A stretch of DNA of 64,000 nucleotides from Gymnothorax reevesii (Eukaryota; Chordata; Actinopteri; Anguilliformes; Muraenidae), in the NCBI GenBank assembly GCA_029721435.1, contig CM056574.1, forward strand, positions 29,683,001-29,747,000. The letters run 5' to 3'. Position 1 is the stretch's first letter. Each line of letters begins with the position of its first letter. The position numbers and the translations under genes were made by a program. A model generated the notes under the pieces. That model searched no databases, was not told the DNA's origin, and saw only the letters and a list, made by a program, of their open reading frames with translations. Of the stretch, positions 22,013-33,294 are shown piece after piece.

Positions 22013-22885
22013 CTACGAAACGCCTCCTGGCATTTCACCAGGTTTAGGATGAGTAGAGTGAAAGTCTCTGATCGAAGTCTTATCCAGGATGTGCCGTGCC
22101 AGCACCCAACTGCGGTGTTCTGGGCCATAGCCTTCCCGATCGACGAGGTATTGTAATCCACGACCTCGTCGACGGCAGTCCAGTAAGGTGCGAACAGTAA
22201 ATGCTTTGCCTCCGTCTATAATACAGGCGGGTGGTGGGGGATCAGGACCAGATGGCAGGGGGTGGGTAACAACAGGTTTGATTTGTGATACATGGAAAGT
22301 AGGGTGAATTCTACGCATGGACAATGGAAGACGGAGGCGAACAGCAGTGGGGCTAATAATCTTTGATAGTAAAGGGACCCAGAAATCTGGGGAACAACTT
22401 GCCTCCGGTATCTCTTAGTGGGATGTCCTTGGCAGACAGCCACACGCGCTGCCCAGGCCGGTATGATGGAGCAGGGGTGCGTTTCTTGTCGGCGCGAGCC
22501 TTCATGCGTGCCACCTACCTGAGCAGCGCCTCCCGTGTGGTTTTCCAGGTGCGTCTGCATCGCCGAATGAACTCACGGGCTGAAGGGACAGCTACCTCCT
22601 CCTCCTGGCACGGAAAAATGGGTGGTTGGTAGCCTAAACAAGCTTGAAAGGGGGAGAGCCCAGAAGCTGCAGACGTATATATTCATATTCTGCCCAGGGT
22701 AACTGATGACTCCAGGAGGAGGGGTTTGTTAATGGACAAACATCTGAGGACAGTTTCTATACACTGGTTGGCCCGCTCAGTCTAGCCATTCGATTGAGGG
22801 TGGAAACCGGAGGATAAACTAACCGTGGAACCAAGAGAATTGCAAAAGGATTTCCAAAACTTAGCTGTGAATTGGGGGCCGCGGT
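22013..22885 (-). pseudogene. Gypsy integrase C-terminal half plus chromodomain
   Basis: The upstream part on the minus strand reads [18 protein letters not shown], then [12 protein letters not shown], a stop, and TERANQ. This is the integrase catalytic segment; the stop replaces the usual Q of NGQTERANQ. A frame-disrupted linker follows (WAARVAVCQ and related words). The last 103 aa (22324-22013) hold [12 protein letters not shown], then the chromodomain: [20 protein letters not shown], the usual WEGY tryptophan being R. Integrase inserts the cDNA, and the chromodomain steers it to modified chromatin. The missing N-terminus, stop and frameshifts make this copy inactive. Confidence 0.85.
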
Positions 22886-22909
22886 AAGAGGTCAACCTCC
22901 AGCTCCAAA

Positions 22910-23880
22910 TTCGACAGAAATCACACCTTTCGCAAACCAGCCAGTCCCCCCCCCCCTTTATCCTTTACGCCGGTTGAAAACCCGCTTCGAGACTCCTTCA
23001 GCCTCTTTCCCCGCCCCTCTCCCCATTTCCTTCGTCACTTATTCTGTGCTTCCTCCCACAGGTTCGCCCCTTTCATCAACTACTTCGGCCGCTCGCAGTT
23101 TCCCCTCACCTCTGTTTCAGCTTGCACTAGCCACCTCCATACCTCACGTACGCCCCTCGTGGCCGAGAAGCTTGCGCAAACCGAGTTTGTTCTCTACCGT
23201 CTCACTCTACCGAAACACAATCCGCCAGTGCTTTCCTCATCAGAGGAGAGAACTTCACGATTTCGATTCATTCGTTTCCCATCTTGCTGTACGCTACGAC
23301 GATATGGACTTTACCATTCCACTGACTTGTCGCCCCTACCTCTGCAGTCATATTTTAGTTAAACGTAGATCCCAAAACCGTCAAACCATTATAAAAGCGC
23401 AGCCCGGTAGCACTTCAGTTTTCGGTACACTATGCCTCGTCGGCAAAAATTCATGGATACGACACGTATCCAACCTATGGCCACTTGCAGTGCCACAGCT
23501 CGCTGGCGCTTCAGTTTTAAAAAAAAAAGCCTCGCCGGTCGCATTGCCTGGTTTGCTAAAGCTGAAATCACAAACACTTTTAAGGTCGTTCCACTCGACC
23601 CACCTTATGGGGATTTTTGACGTTTCCTGGAGGGGGCGCTACTAACCTTTCCATTCGTCTCACTTTTGGATGCTAAAGCAGCCCCAAGATTTTCGATTCC
23701 CTCAACGTAGTTCCTATCATAACTTTCATTTTGTACATTCACTCCGTACACCACATTCGACCGGCCACAATACAAATCTATCTTAGTAGCATTAACCTCT
23801 TTTTCAAACCGTGCCAAGACCCATTTTTCATGACCTACACACCATGTTCAAATTAGATTTGCAACATCTTCGACATGCCA
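22910..23880 (+). pseudogene. DIRS-like relic: RT start joined to tyrosine recombinase
   Basis: A 257-aa frame (22872-23645) crosses the region, but the recognisable blocks lie in other frames. At 23537-23617 the translation is GRIAWFAKAEITNTFKVVPL, matching the first RT block of DIRS-type elements (GxxAWLAKADITxAFKxxPL). The next block, WRGRY followed by a LTFG(C)xSSPxIFDSL-like sequence, is visible across frameshifts at 23625-23705. From 23707 the translation is HSVHHIRPATIQIYLSSINL, resembling the N-terminal core-binding domain of tyrosine recombinases (PSTIxxYLSxIxxF). The RT palm (YLDD-type motif), RNase H and methyltransferase between them are gone. DIRS elements integrate through a recombinase instead of a DDE integrase. 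Confidence 0.55.
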
Positions 23881-23959
23881 CTTCTTGGAGCTAGGGACAT
23901 CCTTGTTTCAATGGGCTTTAATTGAACTCTATTACCATTTATTATATTATTACTTTATT

Positions 23960-24180
23960 TTACTATTAATTAGCTAGCGCACGTAGGATGGGCTTCCCCA
24001 CCTTAGCCGGGTTCCTCCTGAGATTTCTTCCCACCGGGGAGTTTTTTCTCACCACTGTTGGAGGATTTTCTCCCTACTGGGAGTTTTGTCTCATTTGCTT
24101 TGTGGGGAATAGGCTGAGCACTGCCCTTTCATTTATTTAATCTCTCAACGTGAAGCGTCCTGCCATACCTGGCAGGAGAC
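23960..24180. repeat. Fish interspersed repeat with GGGAGTTTTxTCTC blocks
   Basis: It contains GGGAGTTTTTTCTCACCACT and, 40 bp on, CTGGGAGTTTTGTCTC. Sequences of the type 'CCTCxxGGGAGTTTTTCCTCACCACTGT' are common in fish genomes. I recognise the pattern but cannot name the family. The ends are uncertain. Confidence 0.4.
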
Positions 24181-27100
24181 AGCAAAGCAGAAAGCTTATC
24201 AGGGCATGGCACTCATCGAGCAGTCAGTCACAGCCTTCTGTGGTCTCTTTGTGACAGAGATGTGATGTTTTATATTGTGTTTAGCTTTTGAAGACAGTTG
24301 AAAGCTGTTTGTGGTAGGAGTGAAGGGTGAGGTCACCAGGGTTCTTTGCTGAATCATTGAGATAAAGAGACGACCTGTCAGCCCTCTCATTGTTCCTGAA
24401 TAAATCCCCACAGGGGAAAATGGCTCAGCTGGCCTCCACATCAGTTGTCAAAAAGCTGCCCACCCAATTTATGAGCAAACAACTATGAGTGAGTGAGTTT
24501 GATTGCCCTGTATATGGGCAGTGTGTGTGTTTCTGTGCTCCTGTGTGGAAGCGGTAAGCTACATATCTGTGATTTTAGTCATCAGTAGTTGTCTACATGT
24601 ATCACAACAGTGATGGAGGGCACCCTTTGTACTTTAAAAGATGTCTTGTTGTTGTGTGGCAATGGCTTTACTCAATCCTCAGTCACGAGGCTCAGTGTCA
24701 TTTCTGGTTGCACACACGTGCAGACATGCAAGCACGCTTGCATTCATGAGGCGATTTCCATAAAATAGACACCCAGTCAGCTGTGCATGGTGTCCCCACA
24801 TATATAGCAAAGTTTTCTTGACTGAAATTTTCATAATTTAGTATTTGAGCCTCCCGACGTAAGCTTTGGTATCCCATAGTTACGTATGATTCCGAACTGT
24901 TGTAGATGCATTGTTGCATACAAAAATCGCTTTCCAAGCAACTTGTTACATCATGTAAAATTATAAAACAAAATATTATTATTTTAGAACTTTTAACTTG
25001 CATAATAGAAGCAAATCGTTGTAATTTCATGACATTTGTGAAGACCATTCGGTTTTGTGTCCCTGAATGTTTCTTAAGTAGCGCGTGTATTCATGAGTAC
25101 GGCTAGCAGATCGCTGCTAAATTTATGAATAAAAATACCAGGGCATAATGGCCCTGGATGAACATCACACGACTAGCAGAAGGTTGCTGACAAGCGATCT
25201 TGTTTGCGTGCCGAAGTACCGCAATTAAAAGCAGGTGTCCTGGCCTTACGTCTTTGGCGTTTTGCCCAGAACAGCAACAGATATAAGGTAAGCCAAGAAT
25301 TTTTGAAGCTTTCAAAGAACTGAACTTACGCTTGTTACATATTGCGATTGACGGTCTTAGAGTGCCATCCACTGGAGTTAAAGTAACTAGAGCTACAAAC
25401 CAATTTAGTTAATGTTCGGAAAATCAAGAATTTTATGTTTCATCTTTCTTTGCTTTGCTGATGGTAATGTTCTGACACAGTGGATGTTATTGAGCGCTCT
25501 TTTCCGGGTTTGCAAGGACTTTTTCCTCTATCACTTTCAACAAAGATGGTTTGATCCTACGAATATTTTGGACAGCTTTACATCCTTCACGTGTGGTTTT
25601 GGCACGGACAATGACGCAATGACGCAGCCAGCCGCGCCTGAGAAAATTGGCAAAGTCCTGCTCCCGGAAAATTGAGTATTTGTGATAAATTGATATTGTG
25701 ATAAATGATGAACATTTCATATTTCCCCAAAAAATTCAGATATGAAAGTAACTAAAAGTAACCTTTTGAAGAAGAAATAATAATTTGACCCCTATGTCAC
25801 ACACTGAGCTCTAATTTTATGGAAATAGCCATGTACAAGAAAAACAAAAGTGCAAAAAATTTACCATATCACTCCAATAAACTTGATAACACAAGTTACC
25901 TCCCATGCACCAACACGTTAGTGTTGATCAATGCTAAAATGTGCAATTTCATTGTTATTGATGAAATTCTTTGTCTTTTCAGTGACTGATATGATTTTTC
26001 CTGAATTAACGGCTATAAAAATGTTTTTGTGCCTTTTCTGGTGATGTTTGAATATTTTAAATATCACTGTAGTGTAAATTAGGCATTTAAATTTTGTCAT
26101 CATAGCAAATTGTAGTGGTAATACCCTGGATTAGATTATAACTAATCATATTTTTCACGCATGATGAAGCTTATTCACTCGAGAATAGCAGCTTGTTTGT
26201 AATTTTCTTTATCCTCAAGCCAGAAAATATTCTGGTTTTGCCTACAGAGCAAATATTATTTGTGTCCTGTAATGACATTGCTTTTCAGTTGGTTTTCATT
26301 ACTTAAGGCAAGCTAAAATCATCAATAAACTAGCTGTAGTCACTCTTCACCAGCAAACTCGGAAGGCTCCAGGTGGCCAGCGACAGTTCCTTCAATGTGG
26401 TGGTTCTAAGGTCTATTCATTTTTTTATAAAAGACCACAACTTCCTTTCTTAGGTCTCACCCTTCCTTCTTGACACCCTTTCAGTGTGATAATTAGTGCG
26501 ATAGCAGCTTTCACAGTCTCTCCAAACATTTGTCTTCCGGACCCCGGACACCCCTCTATATCCCCTTTCCCTTTCAGGCTTGGCTCGCAACAATGTTGCA
26601 CGTGGCATGGGATGTTTCATAGCAAGTCAGGTTCTGAGCAAAGTCATGTTTGGTGCCATTTTAAATGTCTGAATATGACTTATGCATGACAATGTCTCAA
26701 TATGACTGATTTTAAATTTCTAAAGAGTTTTCCTTGGTCTCAATTTATATGCATATACATACATATAGACCCGAGGAGGATGCAAGATCAGTGCGAAGAT
26801 ATTTTGTTTGTGAAGCCGTGTGTCTCATCACCTTGACCAGCACCCACCTCCTGTGGGATCGGGAACTGTGGCTCACAATCCTAAATTGCTCTTTAATGAC
26901 TTCTTGGTTATAGGATCAAATGCCTGGTTTGTGTACTTAAATAGGGAAGCAAAGCTTTTACGACTGCTGCAGCCAGACTCCCACATGACCTGTCATGGGT
27001 AGCCTTGACTATTGTCAGGTATGAGAATAATCTACGTTGACTCTCAGATTTGGTCTTCCCCCACATTTTTTTTTGCCTATATTTAATTGGCAACTTAACT

Positions 27101-29834
27101 GGCTGCAAGAAAACTGCCTGGCTAATAAATTCATAATATTGATATTTGTGCTTTCTCTGAAAATTGTCTTACTCTCTTTGGTAACATACAGTGTAATTTG
27201 AGGATACGCCCTCAAGCCTGTCTGGGGGAGATGTGCATTTCAGCTTATAGTATCATGTAGCACAGTACCCAAAGACCTCTGTTATTACATCACTTCTCTG
27301 CTTGGCAGTTGTCCATCCTGAGAACTGGGATAGCCAATGTTGGCAACCTCTGAAATAAAGCAGATATTGCCTCAGCTCGTGAGACGTGCGCATTTTGGCT
27401 GTGGTGAAATTTTCTGATAGTATGTATATAGTTATGAAATTAGAAGTCTTTGCCTTGTTGTGTCATACTCTGTCACAAAGAGAGACATTTGACACTGTGA
27501 CTTTAGGAAAATAGCATTAAAGGCAGCAATAAGTCATATTGTCTGACTTCGTGCAGGCAGGAAAATCTGGCAATTTCTTGTCCTTGAGCTAATCTATTCA
27601 TCTTAACAATGTTGATTTATTTTTAGACCAGTCTTTCATGATGTACTGATTAACCTGGCTGTTTCAGGCATGGCACTACTTATGATGACATAAAAATGAT
27701 AATGAAATAACATGAAAAAAGGGGAGGACATGAGTTCTACTGCAAGCTACTCACAATGAGGGAGGAAGCCAGTGTAAAATGGATGCGTATCTGGGATTGA
27801 GATACGCATCGCCAAACTGGGTTAAACTGTATGTCTATGTCTATGTTCATGCTTGTGTCAGTCTGAGTGTATGTGTGTGGCACTTTTAAATGCATGTTTT
27901 GTCTCACCATTGATTTTATGATAAATCAGATTGATCAAAGCCTTGTCCCCTTTAAGAGGCTGAAATTTCTGAGATTGATCATTAAAACTCTTGTACTCTG
28001 TCCTGTGGTGAGATCCAAAGAATGGTTGATACATTTATTTATTTATTTTATCTCAAAATCTCAAAGAGCTTGTAAACAAAATCGTTAAAACGCTTAAGTT
28101 TGTGTGAGCACTTACGCACATTTAAGATTAATAGCATCCATTACCATTCACGTTTAAATGTGGCTAATGGTACAATGACCATTCAATCAGTGTTTCGCAG
28201 ACACAAACAAACATAAATAGAAAGCCTGCTGTGCAGAATTGCATCCACTGAATGAGACAAAAGCTGGCCTGCCAGGCACTCTGGTGTCACATTAAAGAAC
28301 CAATTTCTTGGTCTATTCGAGGACACTCTGACATGGTAAAGGGAGAAAATGAATTGAGACGGGGCAAGATTGCACATTAATATTCCAAGTCTGTTTATGG
28401 TCATAGAATTATTTACAGTATATGAAACACACATATTATCAGTGCTTCTGAAATTGATTTTAAAAACAAGAGGCTTCAGACTCATCCATCCAAATAACAT
28501 AACAGCAAGTCCCCCCGTCCACTTCCACATCCACAGATGAATTTACTGTCTTGTTCCTAAATGTGCCCTCACCTTGATTACAGTACTTCCTGTTTATGTC
28601 CTTTTCAAACAAAGTGAAATGGGTTCTCCATTCAAAGCGAGGACAGGGGTCTCTAAATATGTACTACGAAAGTCCAAGAGGGTTCAACTTTTCATTGCAA
28701 CTGAGTTTTTTACCTGCTGATTTCACTTATGAGTTTCCCCACTCTGACTAATTAGTGAAATCTGCTGATACTGAATTTGGTTATTATATGACCCTAAAAA
28801 TGTTCAGTTGCATAGTTTAGTCACACCATCGCCATGTCTAAATTGTTTTCCAAAGTTTATTCTGGCCAAATATTATCATGTTCTCTACTTGCAGTTGCAT
28901 TGATATTTTTCTACACTGAGAATTTCGAAAGGTGACATTCTTCACAATAATTCAATATGTAGGTAAGCACCTCACCCAGTGCATGAAAACATCAATGTAA
29001 TGCTTATAGGCGAAAATAAAACCGTAATCAATCAATAAAATTCACTAAGAGTTGCTCAGATAATTGCTATACATGTAACTATTTCATATTGTTTTTTGTT
29101 CTCCTCGTATGGGGAAATATGAGTCTCAATAGAGTGAGAGGGGATATGCCTTGAGTGCACATACAGACCTACTCCTTTGGAGAGAGCAATAAATAAAGAA
29201 GGGAGGTAAGAAAACAAGAGGCAAAAAATTGAGAATAGAATCACTTATTGAACAGCAGGGGGTTAATGGTATACAACTACTGCAGGAGGTTTGCTTGCTC
29301 ATGCTCTTGGTTATGTGTCCTCTGTATTGTGAGCAGCTGGTACGTTTTATTAAATGGCGCAATTACAGAGGCGGGCGAGTGCCTCAAGTGGACTTTCATG
29401 ATCAAAGGAGCCGGCGTGCAGGGCTCTTTGTGACGCTGAGCTGTTTGGCAGACAAAATTTGCACTCTGCCCGCCAGCGACAACTGAACTATCAACATGCT
29501 CCAAGACTGGTAAAACTCAGTATATGAAAAACATGACAAGATATTGCCAGGGTAGTTATCCTCGCTCTGACCAAGCACAGGCATTTTCAAAACATTTTTG
29601 CATTTTAATACAGCACTAAATTTGATACAGCCTGGCATGCAGAAATTGCTCATGATTACAATGACACCAGATGCATTGCTTACACTTACGGTATTTCTTC
29701 AATTCCATTTGGAAAGCTATTCAGTCTTTTGACCACCTGTCCTTTCCTCTGGAATTACACTGAATTACATTAGGCACCATAGGCAATGTACGTATGGTAC
29801 CCCAACAAACAAGCCCACATATACACATTATATT
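24181..29834. other. Repeat-poor non-coding DNA, no gene seen
   Basis: The longest stretch in the window with few recognised repeats. ORFs are at most about 116 aa with no known motif or convincing splice context. It could be part of a large intron or intergenic desert. The only sharp structure is the hairpin at 27782-27810. Confidence 0.5.
27782..27810. repeat. Perfect 11-bp hairpin with 7-nt loop
   Basis: GATGCGTATCT, loop GGGATTG, AGATACGCATC. The stem is perfect on both arms. It has no T tract, so it is not a terminator-like structure. Its role is unknown. Confidence 0.85.
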
Positions 29835-30513
29835 TAAAAAAAAATCTAACAGCTTTAAGATGAATTGTGAGGGCAGTTTTGATTATCCAGTAACCATATT
29901 TTAGAGGTTTGGTAAATGGTCAATTCCCGTATATTGCCTGGTATTGTATTCCAGGTCTGGGACGCTCAAGATGAAAACACTGACTGCTCAAACTCACTTT
30001 TTCGAAATGAAACTAGACAATCACCTCAAGAGCCTGCTCGAGAAGAACTTTTCTTCAAAAATAGAAACTAGAACTTTTATTCAAAAATTCCCCTAACGGG
30101 GGTAGAGCTAGTCCATGAAGTGTTTTGTAAACCAAAACAGCATCCGCATATTTAATTATGTTTTCCCAGCTCAATAAACAATATTTTTTCAAAATGTTAC
30201 AATGGTGAAATGCATTAGGCTTTTTATCTAAAATTTTCATAGCTTGTTTGTAAACAATCTCAACAGATTTTAGTGTGGTCTTACATGCTGATGCCCAAGT
30301 TTTCATACAATAAGTTAAATGTGACATTAACATTGCACTGAAATATAGTTTCGCGGAATCAATCGTCAAATTATTTCTAATATATCTATAATTGGACAAA
30401 TTAAATCTAACTCTACTCACAGTTCATTTTACTTGTTGTTTAAAACATAACTGTGAATCAATAATGATACCAAGATATTTAAACTCATGTACCACTTCAA
30501 GCTTAGTCCCATG
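29835..30513 (-). pseudogene. LINE reverse transcriptase C-terminal fragment
   Basis: From the right, the minus-strand translation reads VVHEFKYLGIIIDSQLCF (30500-30440), a stop, then NLTIDSAKLYFSAMLMSHLT, YCMKTWASACKTTLKSVEIV and KYCLLSWENIIKYADAVLVY. This is the post-palm 'thumb' region of non-LTR retrotransposons (FKYLGxxIDxxL... SHLTYCxxxWxxA). Shifted frames continue leftward to about 29835 (QCFHLERP). The 5' part is absent, as expected for a 5'-truncated LINE. Its right edge falls on the TA of the small MITE at 30516. The encoded segment would have helped reverse-transcribe LINE RNA. This copy is inactive. Confidence 0.8.
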
Positions 30514-30515
30514 TA

Positions 30516-30616
30516 CACTCAAAAAAATAATTTGTTGGGTGAACATAATAAAATTATGGAAAATATTTCCACCCAATCATAATACGTAAATTTGCAACAA
30601 ATTCTTTTATTGAGTG
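30516..30616. mobile_element. 101-bp MITE with TA duplication
   Basis: Termini: CACTCAAAAAAATAATTTGT at the left; at the right ACAAATTCTTTTATTGAGTG, the imperfect reverse complement. TA flanks both sides (30514-30515 and 30617-30618). TA duplication and short size fit a Tc1/mariner-dependent MITE. It carries no ORF. It sits at the edge of the LINE fragment. Confidence 0.85.
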
Positions 30617-30618
30617 TA

Positions 30619-32798
30619 TCCAATGTCTGCTCCTGAAGAGGGGCTTTCATCACAGATCCTTTTACCCCCCATTAATGGCGCCCTGTGCCTCTACTTGCCT
30701 CGGACGCTGTCCATGGTTTCCTCCCAAGTTTTGTCTATCCAGGCTTGTCTCGGGTTCCCACTCATCGCCTCAGACAATGTTCCCAGTTCCCACTCAAGCT
30801 CCATCAGTCCAGGCCACCTCTTGACTCTGCTTCCTCTTAATGAAGTGATTTGAACCAATGTTTTTTCTTCACTCAGTTAAACTAACTAAAGACTTTCAAA
30901 AAGTGGTGGGAATGAAATTAGTTACAAAAAAGTGGTAGGAATCTGCCCAGGATCCTCTGTGTAACTGACTCCTGTAGGAGTTTGTCTGCATATGTGTGTG
31001 TTGGTGTGTTTGTGGGAGAGAGCAAGAGAGACAGAGGAACTGTATAAGAGATAATGAAGAAGTATCTGTATTGAGCCAGTGATTAGAGCTCTTTCTGAAG
31101 AGAGCAATTAATAAAGAATGTCACTATGGAATTTCAATACCTACTGTATTTTATACAGACATATTTGTTCAATATAAAGGTTGTGGAGCTCCAGCAGAGA
31201 TGATTCCTATGAAAAGCAGAATGGCCCTTACTGATGTGCTCATCGGGCATATATCAGTTTCCATTTTAAAATGTGTTGTCCTCTTGTGTTTCTCCGAAAC
31301 ATACTGACAGCTTTGGAACACGACAGAAAAATGAATTGAGGGTTATGCAGTCCTGTCTGACTCGAGATCAGAGTTTTGAATGACAATGAAGCAAAGAGAC
31401 ACAGAATGCTTGAATGCATCTCAGATACTGTATCCAAATATTATTTTCAAAAACAGCTTTCCCTTCCTATAGCATATTTTGCATCCTGTTGAAATCAAGA
31501 GGGTGAGCCTTGCCAGAGAAATTAGTCATCATGGTTTCCCTGTGGGCAGTGTATGTTCACACCATCAATTTCAAGATGTTGAGGCAGGATTTTTTTTTTT
31601 CCTCGTTTTAACTTGTGAATCATATTAAAATGCAGCAGAACTGTACAGGATTTTCCATCTGGAGAAAGAAATGCCAGTGGGTGAAAAAGTAAATTGCATA
31701 AAATCTGTGACAGATGTGGGAAGTGATGGAGTCAACTGGAGAACCATGGATGGGGGTTCAAAGCTCAGCAGAGGGACACATTTCAGGGAGAGGTAGAGGT
31801 TGGGCAGCGTTGAGGATGAAAAAATACTACACTGCTCTCATGTTTTACTGACGTTCGGTTACTTATTGACAAACTGCTCAAACTGAAGAGTTACTTGGGG
31901 CTAAAGAAAAAAATCCTCAGACTTACAGCCTTGAATACCGTTGCCTGGCAGCGCCACTGTTTGTCATTGAATTTTTATTTGTCATAAAACGATTACACTT
32001 GCCCCTGTGACTACCGCTGGTAAATTTCTCCTCATCGCTGATGGATTACGTTGGATTAGCTTGGGATGGGCCACTTGCGCAAGTGGGTGGGCCCAGACCC
32101 GTTGGCCCATCCATAATGGTCACCTGATTAAATTCTCTCTATTTTCCTGTATCAGAACAAAGTAGTTTTTCATTTAACTTTTTTTTTTGATTGAATCAAA
32201 GAAGTACAGAAAAATATTCTGAATTTTTTTAGTTCCAAATTTAGTTTCAATATTCAATATCAGTGAAGGAGGTTAAGTTTTTGAGGATTCGCAGGTATTA
32301 TATTTTTGTATGAGAGAAAATAAAAATGACACCTTTCAGATATTTGGCTGGGCCTGATGCAGTGTATTGGGTCACTTCTCTTAGTTTATTCCCCACACTG
32401 GAATTGCAACTGTATCAGCCTCTCAAATGCTGGTGATGAACATGAAAGCAACTGTTAGCCATTTCGACACGCCTCTTGTGTTCAGAATCAGATTGCCTAT
32501 ATATACGCAAATACATATCTCTATGAATCTGAGGCACTGGTGTTCACCAGCCGCTGCTGCATTCGCACAGGCAGTTTTGGTGGAGTGAGGCAGTCAACAC
32601 ATCTGAGGGTGGTTTTCATTTTCTGTACAGGAGCTGTAAGTGACATGTGGGTCGGTAGGTTGAGCTGGACTGTCAGATTCTGACCTTCTCAGCCACTGTT
32701 TGTTTGACAGTTTTCAGCATGAGTGCACTTGTGTACTTGTATGTGTTTTTGTACAGTTTATGTGTGTGGCATGTGAATTTATGAGCATGCATATGCCT

Positions 32799-32803
<5 letters not shown>
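30619..32803. other. Non-coding DNA, no gene seen
   Basis: No recognised coding or repeat family. A T run is at 31589-31601. The segment 30640-30840 has C-rich text (CAGACAATGTTCCCAGTTCC) that may be an old repeat. Confidence 0.5.
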
Positions 32804-32872
<69 letters not shown>

Positions 32873-32881
32873 GGGGGGGGG
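32804..32881. repeat. Compound (GT)n(GA)n(G)n microsatellite
   Basis: About 25 GT units, then eight GA units, then 11 G, all read directly. Confidence 0.95.
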
Positions 32882-32940
32882 CCATGTCCAGTGCTGTGCC
32901 TATGTTTTAGACTTCATAGTATATGTCTTTTTTATTTTAA

Positions 32941-33294
32941 TGAGTGGTGTAGTGGTTAGCACTGCTGCCTCACAGCAAGAAGGTTGTGGGTTCGAATCCG
33001 GTCTGGGGCCTGTCTGTGTCAAGTTTGCATGTTCTCCCTGTGTTCGCATGGGTTTTTTCCGGGTACTCCGGTTTCCTCCCACAGTCCAAAGACATGCATA
33101 TCAGGTTAATTGGAGACACTAAATTGCCCATAGGTATGAGTGTGAGAGTGAATGGTGTGTGCGCCCTGCGATGGATTGGCGAGCAGGACGCAGGACGGGT
33201 CCCTGCCTTTGCCCATAGTCAGCTGGGATAGGCTCCAGCTCGCCCCCGCGACCCTAGTGAAGAACAAGCGGGTATAGAAAATGAATGAATGAAT
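32941..33294 (+). mobile_element. V-type SINE with tRNA head
   Basis: The head carries an A-box-like TGGTGTAGTGGTTAGCACTG and an exact B box GGTTCGAATCC (32989-32999), forming an internal RNA polymerase III promoter. The body has the conserved core seen in fish and lamprey V-SINEs: AGTTTGCATGTTCTCCCTGT, GGGTACTCCGGTTTCCTCCC and CAGTCCAAAGACATGC. The 3' part (GGGATAGGCTCCAGC) ends in GAATGAATGAAT, the tail type used with an L2-like LINE partner. Intact promoter boxes suggest a relatively young insertion. No target duplication was resolved. Confidence 0.93.

Larger units (their letters stand above)
20748..22885 (-). mobile_element. Ty3/gypsy (chromovirus-type) retrotransposon, 5'-truncated
   Basis: On the minus strand the order is integrase core, chromodomain, polypurine tract and 3' LTR. 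The 5' two-thirds (gag, protease, RT, 5' LTR) is missing beyond 22885, where the sequence switches to a DIRS-like relic. With only one LTR there is no target duplication to check. Confidence 0.85.

Noticed and set aside
22872..23645. 257-aa ORF as a host gene
   Set aside because: The recognisable DIRS-type RT block lies in a different frame within the same stretch, and the ORF's own composition is low in information. It is best explained as an open frame through a decayed retroelement.
32945..32999. A functional tRNA gene
   Set aside because: It is the promoter head of the V-SINE. The sequence continues into the V core and not into a tRNA 3' acceptor stem.
32700..33122. 140-aa ORF across the microsatellite and SINE
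   Set aside because: It translates GT repeats and a tRNA-derived SINE and is therefore not a protein gene.
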